In this document: positions 58,474 through 64,000 of the stretch, piece by piece
How the letters are laid out: the number at the start of each line of letters is the position of its first letter
How positions within the stretch are numbered: position 1 is the stretch's first letter
Assembly: GCF_003815655.1 (NCBI RefSeq)
Contig: NZ_CP033917.1
Span: forward strand, 496,001-560,000
DNA length: 64,000 nucleotides
Reading direction: 5' to 3'
Origin: Chryseobacterium sp. G0201
GTDB taxonomy: Bacteria; Bacteroidota; Bacteroidia; Flavobacteriales; Weeksellaceae
Notes under the pieces: generated by a model
Seen by the model: only the letters and a program-made list of their open reading frames with translations
What the model was told of the DNA's origin: nothing
Database searches by the model: none
Position numbers and translations under genes: made by a program

Positions 58474-59033
58474 AGAATATTATTCATTCCCCAGATCATA
58501 TAGACTTCATCATTAGAAAACGATTTCAGCTGACGCAACATGAAGAATATAAACACGGAAACGGTATAATAAAGGAATATAAAAGCATCAACCAAAATAA
58601 ATCTGTCATTATTGGTTTCGCTTTTTCTAATCTCTGTTAAAAGTGAATATCCTGCAAAACAGATCACTACAATATTTGAAACAACTTTCTTTAGTTCGTT
58701 TGTTTCCACTTTGTTTACGAAGAAAAAACATCCCACTAATGCAACAATCGGAATGTACCAGTATTTGGAGAGGTTAGAGTTCCTTATAAACAAACTTCCC
58801 AGCAGAAACAGCTCGCCGGATACGTAGAGAGGATACAGGAAATCTATATTTTGTAATTTAAAAACATAGATCGAAATTTTAATCGCAGCTTCTATTAAAA
58901 AAAGAAAAATGATATAATAAACATACCATTTTTCCGTGTTTTTTAAACGCTTAAATTTTATAAGTCCTATAAGCGCACTAATAAAAAGAAAACTGTTATT
59001 AAAATAAAGTATTACTTTAAAAGCATCCTCCAT
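58419..59033 (-). CDS. Multi-pass membrane protein before the histidine kinase
   Basis: The 204-residue protein has about six or seven hydrophobic segments and short loops. It is not a family I can name. The 55-base overlap with the kinase gene ties the two products together. A reasonable inference is that it is the sensing module for the small kinase, but nothing in the sequence shows the signal. Confidence 0.75.
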   Translation of the reverse strand: MEDAFKVILYFNNSFLFISALIGLIKFKRLKNTEKWYVYYIIFLFLIEAAIKISIYVFKLQNIDFLYPLYVSGELFLLGSLFIRNSNLSKYWYIPIVALVGCFFFVNKVETNELKKVVSNIVVICFAGYSLLTEIRKSETNNDRFILVDAFIFLYYTVSVFIFFMLRQLKSFSNDEVYMIWGMNNILCCFLYISIIYTFLKLKK

Positions 59034-59059
59034 TTAATTTATTTTTACTTGATTTTTTT

Positions 59060-59803
59060 TTAAATATTACAAATTGGCGGGCACGGTTGTGACCAGTCAT
59101 ATGTATTCGAGATCGTTTGAATGCTATTCCCATTGTTTTCTAGAAGCTCTTTATATTGAGAAATAAAGATCAATGTTACAAGCGTTCTCTGGTAAATATC
59201 AGAAAATTTCAGTCCGAATGAACATACAATTCCAGACAGATTCTCTTTCATTGGAGTAAGGTCTTCTGCGGGAACCAAAAATCTTTTAAAAATTCTTGAT
59301 CCTTTGAACTCGCTGCATTCCATATAAAACCAAGTCATTCCTTCCGTTCTCCAAGATTCTATTGAAGCTAATGCTTTATCCTGATCCATAATCGGTACAT
59401 TTGATACCGGAAGATACATATTAGAATTATGGTCTATATTGCAAAGTTCTTTAGACAGTACCGCATTTTTTACTACAGTGTATTCCTGTTTTTCCATAAG
59501 TGTAAGGTCACTCGTTAATTCAGCTAGAAAACTGTACGGATGTTCTGTTACAGGAATTTTAAGGCCTTTATTATCAAGAGGACAAAGGATCAACACAAGT
59601 TTATCACTATACACACCTATTTCTGTACAGAAATTTTTGTTGTCGTTTGTTTTTTTAAGCCAATCAATTTGATCTGGAGTAAGCTCAAAAACAAAATTTG
59701 TAGGAATTAATTGTTGAATAACTTGATAATTTGCACAGCAGTTTGCCCAGTCTGCCAGTGCCATTTCGTACTGTTCGTTGTTAAAAGTTGTCATAATTTG
59801 CAT
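59060..59803 (-). CDS. Hypothetical protein (about 247 residues)
   Basis: A soluble protein with no recognised family. Several Cys residues are notable, including CC near the start and the C-terminal CPPIC motif (a CxxxC pair). There is no signal peptide. The start may be ATG at 59803 or ATG at 59794 (MTTFNNEQ); the difference is three residues. It lies 26 bases upstream of the membrane-protein/kinase/regulator set, so it may be in the same operon. Confidence 0.65.
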   Translation of the reverse strand: MQIMTTFNNEQYEMALADWANCCANYQVIQQLIPTNFVFELTPDQIDWLKKTNDNKNFCTEIGVYSDKLVLILCPLDNKGLKIPVTEHPYSFLAELTSDLTLMEKQEYTVVKNAVLSKELCNIDHNSNMYLPVSNVPIMDQDKALASIESWRTEGMTWFYMECSEFKGSRIFKRFLVPAEDLTPMKENLSGIVCSFGLKFSDIYQRTLVTLIFISQYKELLENNGNSIQTISNTYDWSQPCPPICNI

Positions 59804-59920
59804 GGTATAATTAGTCGCATAAAATTATATAAATTAAACTACCTGTACAAATATCTCACTAATAATTGAAGATTTATTAATAATTCCCAAGCATAAAAAA
59901 ATAATTGTTGATATTTTGCT

Positions 59921-60541
59921 TTAATAATTTCTTACGGTAACATGATAACAACTTTGTTGCTTTTCTTTGATGTAATAAATTCGGCCTGCATTGGCGTAAT
60001 ATTTCAAGACCTTTTCCAATGCGATTTCCATTTTGGGATTATATTTTAAAACATCATTGAAACGGATGTAAGAGATATCGAAAGAATTGCCATAATTATG
60101 AGAACTAATCCCTACAGAGGCATTGGCGTTAACTCTTCTCAATCTACACTGATCTTCAAGAGTTCTGGTAATGGATGAAACCGTAAAAGTATGACCTTTT
60201 GTTTCTTTACTGAATCTTGCACCCATTTTCTCAAGCGTTGTCTTTGCTTTAGAAAGCATATAAGCTCTGCTGTAATCAAGTTTCTGAACACTATATCCTT
60301 TTCCTGCCTTTTTTATTTTATGAAATTTTCCGCTACCAATATATTTCTGAACTGTTTTAGAATCCCGGAGCAATTTCACTCCGAAACTTTTTGAAGCATC
60401 CAAATGAGGTTTGTAAAGAGGAGTTGCCTCTACTTTTAAAACTTCTGTAAGATCATAACACGGAATTGTCTTTTTTGCGGTCTGAGAATGATAAAAGCTA
60501 GAAATAGCACCCACATAAACCACACACAAAAACTTTCTCAT
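59921..60541 (-). CDS. DUF5715/M15-like peptidase domain protein
   Basis: The 206-residue protein has an N-terminal hydrophobic signal (FLCVVYVGAISSFYHS) and a domain with the motif of M15-type zinc peptidases: ISSHNYGNSFDIS (S-x-H-x-x-G-x-x-x-D) and a late His in CYHVTVRNY. VanY/VanX relatives with this site cut D-Ala-D-Ala in cell wall precursors. The match is at motif level, and the late Glu typical of VanY (ExxWH) is not clear. Confidence 0.75.
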   Translation of the reverse strand: MRKFLCVVYVGAISSFYHSQTAKKTIPCYDLTEVLKVEATPLYKPHLDASKSFGVKLLRDSKTVQKYIGSGKFHKIKKAGKGYSVQKLDYSRAYMLSKAKTTLEKMGARFSKETKGHTFTVSSITRTLEDQCRLRRVNANASVGISSHNYGNSFDISYIRFNDVLKYNPKMEIALEKVLKYYANAGRIYYIKEKQQSCYHVTVRNY

Positions 60542-60726
60542 TAAAAAGGCTTTTAAATTTATAAACTAAAAATAAACATTTATGTTATATAATTCAATCA
60601 TTATAGCAATATTGTAAAATTAATTTCATTATAAAAATCAAAACACGATTATTGATTTCGCAATCAATTTTCACATTATCTTTAAATATTTTAAAAATTT
60701 TGCTTCTCAGTTTACAATATTAGTTT

Positions 60727-60734
60727 TAAATTTG
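60727..60734 (+). promoter_or_regulatory. -7 promoter box of aqpZ
   Basis: TAAATTTG, ending 22 bases before the ATG at 60756. A TTTTG element ends 24 bases upstream, a little far. It covers the upstream alternative start at 60732. Confidence 0.55.
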
Positions 60735-60755
60735 ATTTACATTAAAACAAACAAC

Positions 60756-61493
60756 ATGATAAAAAAACTATTTGCTGAATTCTTCGGCACATTTTGGCTT
60801 GTCTTCGGAGGTTGCGGAAGTGCAATCTTCGCCTCTCAGATCGCTCCGGCCTCCAATGGTCAAATGGGAATTCTTTTAGTGGGAGTTGCTCTTGCTTTCG
60901 GGCTTACCGTACTTACGATGGCATACGCTGTCGGACACATTTCAGGAGGACATTTTAATCCCGCAGTTTCATTTGGATTACTGGCAGGAGGCAGATTTCC
61001 GGCTAAAGATTTACTTCCTTACATTGCCGCTCAGTGTTTGGGTGCTTTATTGGCTGCGGGATGTCTGTACGTCATTTTAAGTGGTTCCGGAACCCCCGAT
61101 TTTTCCGGACCGGGAGCTTTTGCCACCAATTTTTATGGTGATGCAGTCTACTTCGGGAAAGGATATTCAATGGGAGCTGCATTTTTAGCAGAATTCTTAC
61201 TGACAGCTTTTTTCCTGATCATCATCATGGGAACAACCGACAAATACGCAAACGGAAAATTTGCAGGAATTGCGATTGGTTTAGCTTTAACATTAATTCA
61301 CCTGATCTCAATTCCGATCACGAATACTTCCGTAAACCCGGCAAGATCCCTTTCGCAGGCAGTTTTCGTAGGTGGAAATGCAATGTCTCAGCTTTGGTTA
61401 TTCTGGGCAGCACCAATTTTAGGAGGTGTAGTCGGAGGATTAATCTACAAATTCTTACTTCAAACTGATTCTAAAGAACCATTAGGAGATTAG
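60756..61493 (+). CDS. aqpZ: Aquaporin Z
   Basis: The 245-residue water channel has six hydrophobic segments and two half-helices with NPA motifs: [11 protein letters not shown] near residue 68 and [12 protein letters not shown] near 189. The Arg after the second NPA and the His in the second helix (YAVGHISGG) form a narrow, water-type selectivity filter. The start at 60756 gives the family N-terminus [16 protein letters not shown]. Confidence 0.96.
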   Translation: MIKKLFAEFFGTFWLVFGGCGSAIFASQIAPASNGQMGILLVGVALAFGLTVLTMAYAVGHISGGHFNPAVSFGLLAGGRFPAKDLLPYIAAQCLGALLAAGCLYVILSGSGTPDFSGPGAFATNFYGDAVYFGKGYSMGAAFLAEFLLTAFFLIIIMGTTDKYANGKFAGIAIGLALTLIHLISIPITNTSVNPARSLSQAVFVGGNAMSQLWLFWAAPILGGVVGGLIYKFLLQTDSKEPLGD

Positions 61494-61519
61494 AAGAAAA
61501 AAATACAAAAACTAAAAGA

Positions 61520-61547
61520 AATCCTGTCGTAATGGCAGGATTTTTTT
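61520..61547 (+). terminator. Terminator of aqpZ
   Basis: AATCCTG/CAGGATT stem with T7, 26 bases after the stop codon. Confidence 0.85.
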
Positions 61548-61603
61548 ATTATATCTTCTGAACAAAAATTAATCTAAGGGCATTTTAAACAAAAGAAACT
61601 GTT

Positions 61604-62422
61604 TTATTTAAAATATTCAATAACGTTATAATTTCCGTCCTGATATTTATCTAATAATTCTTTTAAGTAGTATTTATGCTGTACTCCAGTTAAAATCACA
61701 ATTTTCTTTTCTTTGTACTCATTTGCTTTTTTAATGATATTTAGCGCCATTGTATTATTTCTTAAATCCCAGAAATTACACCAAAGCTGATATCCGTCAC
61801 GATAGGAAATTTTTTCTCCATTAGGTTTCGTTACAAATTGATGAGTAAAAATTTCTTCAGAGTTAGAAATTTTAGGAATTTCATGATGCTGTACAAATTG
61901 ACGATATCTGTTTACGGTTTCAAAACTTAATGAATTTAAAGTTTTAATATCTGTTTTAGAAAAATCTCTCAAGGCATTATTTGCTTCCATATATTTCTCA
62001 AAAATGACCATATTTGTTGGATTTAATACCTTCTTTTGATAAAGACTATCCATTAATTTTATGGTCAAATTATCTGTAGGAACCATTCCGTTATCTTTTC
62101 GGTATTGATTTCTTCCTTCAAATTCAAACGGTAGATTAAGGGTTTTCGGATATTTATTTAGATATAAAATAGCTGCACTTACTTCATTGGAGTTCTTAGA
62201 CATGCTTTCTTTTTTGAAATCTTTCATCTGTTCCGTATCAAGTTCCTGAAGGATAACATTTGGTTTTATCTTGTCTAATATCTCAAAAAGGCTCTGAGGA
62301 TTTAAAATAGGAGATGACGGCTCATGAACCGTTCCTAAAATATAAATTTCCGTTTTCCCTGAGTTTTGTGCATTGTAAAAACAAGATAACAAGCCTAAAA
62401 GACTTAAAAAGAGATTCTTCAT
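61604..62422 (-). CDS. TraB/GumN/TIKI-like exported protein
   Basis: The 272-residue protein has a signal peptide (MKNLFLSLLGLLSCFYNA, then Q). It carries motifs of the TraB/PrgY/TIKI superfamily: ILGTVHEPSS near the start, NVILQELDTE, and near the end VILTGVQHKYYL, in which the GxxH pair and Glu form a possible metal site. Some relatives are metalloproteases or modifying enzymes. Function here is unproven. It is 27 bases after the next gene upstream. Confidence 0.72.
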   Translation of the reverse strand: MKNLFLSLLGLLSCFYNAQNSGKTEIYILGTVHEPSSPILNPQSLFEILDKIKPNVILQELDTEQMKDFKKESMSKNSNEVSAAILYLNKYPKTLNLPFEFEGRNQYRKDNGMVPTDNLTIKLMDSLYQKKVLNPTNMVIFEKYMEANNALRDFSKTDIKTLNSLSFETVNRYRQFVQHHEIPKISNSEEIFTHQFVTKPNGEKISYRDGYQLWCNFWDLRNNTMALNIIKKANEYKEKKIVILTGVQHKYYLKELLDKYQDGNYNVIEYFK

Positions 62423-62449
62423 TGTATATGATTAATTTGAAAATAGTGA

Positions 62450-62941
62450 TTATTTAATTTTTTGTAATTCTACTACACCATAATGCAGCCAGATCCCGAA
62501 AATACCAGTTTTAGTAAAATAAGTTTCATCTTTATTGAATCTCACTTTTGTATTTGGTTCTGTCTGGCAAATGAAAAAATGACCACCGTCTATACAGTTC
62601 ATTTTCCCACTTTTATGTAGATCTGTCCACCCGAATTCTTCATATGCATTTTCATTATTTTCTACATCAAATAAAAATCGTCTGATAATTTTCTTGTCTT
62701 TATCTCCTTCTTTTTTAGAAGTAAGCTCCCAACGAACCAAATCAGATTCATATTTAGCAGGAATTCCCTTAGGATCGGCATCCGCAGTTTTTACGATTAC
62801 TAAAGTATCTGCATTTGTCGCATTATCCCCAGTTTTGGGATGCAATATGTAACTTCCTGTCCATAAATAGGTCTGTGCTTTTTGCTGAGCATACGACACA
62901 TTATATCCTAGAATTATCAAGAAGAAAAATAATTTGTTCAT
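62450..62941 (-). CDS. Exported hypothetical protein (163 residues)
   Basis: The protein has a signal peptide (MNKLFFFLIILGYNVSYA, then Q). The mature part looks beta-rich, starting QKAQTYLWTGSYILHPKTGD and ending IFGIWLHYGVVELQKIK. No family is recognised. It lies between the SUKH-like and TraB-like genes with gaps of 14 and 27 bases, so the three form one operon. Confidence 0.65.
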   Translation of the reverse strand: MNKLFFFLIILGYNVSYAQQKAQTYLWTGSYILHPKTGDNATNADTLVIVKTADADPKGIPAKYESDLVRWELTSKKEGDKDKKIIRRFLFDVENNENAYEEFGWTDLHKSGKMNCIDGGHFFICQTEPNTKVRFNKDETYFTKTGIFGIWLHYGVVELQKIK

Positions 62942-62955
62942 TGGAGTTTATATTT

Positions 62956-63624
62956 TTATGAATGTTGCTTATCTCGCCTTACAATATTTTCCAACGTAAG
63001 AGCCGTTTTTTCGACATCTCCGCCGTCAGGATGAAAAATCCACAAAGAATTCTGATCTCTAGTATCTATGAACAAAATTCTTGTGTTTTCGGAACCAATT
63101 GCCAGACAATTCGATAATTCTGTGTAACTTATATTTTGGCTTTTTTGAGAGTTTTCACCAACAATTTTCATCAATGTATCTGTAAATCCTTTTAATTGAC
63201 TAATGGTAAAATAAGATTTACCATCAATATTTATTTTTTCACAAAGCTCATTTAGATTAAAAAGTGTAAAATCTTCTTCATCCGTAAAAATTGAAACCTG
63301 AGGTTCAAATTCATCGCTGATTAAATATTCAAAATATGGAAGTGGGATTTCAACTTTAGCTTTGTTGAGAATAGCAGCTAATTGTTTTGTTGTTTTTTCA
63401 TTCTTTTTGACGATACTATTTGGATTAGAATATCCAAATTCATCTGCTTTCCATTGTACGGTATCAAACTTAAACTCTCTTGAACATTTCGGAGAATGAA
63501 TAATCATGAAAGTCATTTTCTTTTCTACCGCAGATTGAACAAAGTTATAGTCGAATTCACTAAGCTCTTGAGGCATAAATTCTTTACCACAATCCCACGA
63601 ATAAGGACAGATTATTTCTTTCAT
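62956..63624 (-). CDS. SUKH-like protein with Cys-rich N-terminus
   Basis: The 222-residue protein begins with CPYSWDCGKEF and, near residue 50, HSPKCSREFKF, which could bind zinc. The C-terminal two thirds (about 80-222) fit the SMI1/KNR4 (SUKH) pattern: IPLPYFEYLISDEFEPQVSI, then LAIGSENTRILFIDTRD and IFHPDGGDVEKTALTLENIV. SUKH proteins are often immunity proteins for polymorphic toxins or general adaptor-like factors. No toxin gene is seen nearby. Confidence 0.7.
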   Translation of the reverse strand: MKEIICPYSWDCGKEFMPQELSEFDYNFVQSAVEKKMTFMIIHSPKCSREFKFDTVQWKADEFGYSNPNSIVKKNEKTTKQLAAILNKAKVEIPLPYFEYLISDEFEPQVSIFTDEEDFTLFNLNELCEKINIDGKSYFTISQLKGFTDTLMKIVGENSQKSQNISYTELSNCLAIGSENTRILFIDTRDQNSLWIFHPDGGDVEKTALTLENIVRRDKQHS

Positions 63625-63727
63625 ATTCTCTTTTCAACTAATAAATTAAACTTAATCTATTTCATAACCTATATTTCATTTACAAAAAATACATCTATGC
63701 ATGGCGAATGTACAAAAAGAAAGCATC

Positions 63728-63757
63728 AAAAAAAATCCTGACAGCAAGGTCAGGATT
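63728..63757 (-). terminator. Terminator of the window-edge gene
   Basis: AATCCTGAC/GTCAGGATT stem of 9 or more bases with a 6-base loop and a T-run on the minus strand. Confidence 0.8.
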
Positions 63758-63759
63758 TT

Positions 63760-64000
63760 CTATTTTATTTTTTTTATTTCAAAAGGATTTTTAAAAATGA
63801 GTTCTTCATGTTTTCCTTTGATTTCCATTTTTCGTTGGAGTAAATTCAGTGCCATTTTTCGGATAAAAAGGTTTTTATCATTTAAATTCCAATAAGATTC
63901 TTCATGCACTTTTTTAGGCTTTCGAACCAGATAAAACTCTGTTTCCCAAGTATCAACATTATGATAAAATTCAATGATTCCGCAATGTTCAGGAATTACG
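63760..64000 (-). CDS. C-terminal end of an unidentified protein, cut by window edge
   Basis: The last 79 residues and the TAG stop codon (63762-63760) are present on the minus strand. The visible part reads VIPEHCGIIEFYHNVDTWET at its start and ends KNPFEIKKIK, rich in Lys and Glu. The frame is open to the window edge and followed by a good terminator, so it is a real gene. I cannot name the family. Confidence 0.65.
   Translation of the reverse strand, partial: VIPEHCGIIEFYHNVDTWETEFYLVRKPKKVHEESYWNLNDKNLFIRKMALNLLQRKMEIKGKHEELIFKNPFEIKKIK

Noticed and set aside
63701..63895. 64-residue plus-strand frame at the window end
   Set aside because: It runs through a terminator and over the C-terminal part of a minus-strand gene with better protein character.

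Overview
The window is chromosomal DNA from a member of the Bacteroidota, most likely Chryseobacterium or a close relative in Weeksellaceae. The evidence is AT-rich sequence, many promoters of the Bacteroidota type (TAnnTTTG -7 box, sometimes with TTG about 19 bases upstream), almost no Shine-Dalgarno sequences, and typical gene content: S16 with a long Ala/Glu tail followed by rimM, the neighbouring DUF6341 and DUF6427 membrane proteins, an OstA-like protein next to a Fur regulator, a START-like protein next to a class IV aminotransferase-like protein, and a sigma-54 gene beside asnS. No insertion sequence, prophage, CRISPR array, tRNA or rRNA was seen. It reads as ordinary core chromosome with small accessory patches.

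Layout. 1-9700: valS (cut by the window edge), a DUF1573 protein, a PPK2 polyphosphate kinase, rnpB (RNase P RNA, minus strand), an ECF sigma factor with a four-helix membrane partner, rpoN, asnS, a CDP-alcohol phosphatidyltransferase and a lipoprotein. 9700-20000: two overlapping regulators, a secreted serine hydrolase, rpsP-rimM, a nitroreductase, a GreA-like protein, an SRPBCC protein and an M3 oligopeptidase. 20000-28000: methyltransferase, esterase, small hypotheticals (including a Pmp3-family gene with no ATG start), an AraC regulator before an NAD(P)H:quinone oxidoreductase, an exonuclease, a GNAT enzyme, two TerD paralogues, a flippase-like protein and panD. 28000-45000: HU, pdxH, yqgE, aminotransferases, OstA-Fur, kup, pdhB, a sulfatase-type membrane enzyme, pssA, an exonuclease, FAH and Usp proteins. 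45000-55500: DUF6341/DUF6427/DUF3109, trigger factor, a three-gene metal-uptake-like locus (small His/Cys protein, TonB receptor, lipoprotein) and an ABC-F ATPase. 55500-64000: a DUF2235 lipase-like protein, an overlapping membrane protein/histidine kinase/response regulator set, an M15-like protein, aqpZ and a cluster with TraB-like and SUKH-like proteins.

The genes mostly serve translation (valS, asnS, rpsP, rimM, rnpB, tig, ABC-F), transcription (two sigma factors, GreA-like, HU, Fur, AraC types), envelope and phospholipid building (pssA, OstA-like, sulfatase, flippase) and cofactors (panD, pdxH). The most distinctive signals lie between genes: several dispersed inverted-repeat families, terminator hairpins placed just upstream of the next promoter, and promoters so close to start codons that the mRNAs should be leaderless. 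The -7 box lying 5 bases before the P1 helix of rnpB serves as an internal ruler for that last point. I did not find a convincing new multi-gene system. The best functional leads are the metal-uptake-like locus with a dyad over its promoter, the DUF2235 putative lipase, and a class IV aminotransferase homologue that seems to lack its catalytic lysine.
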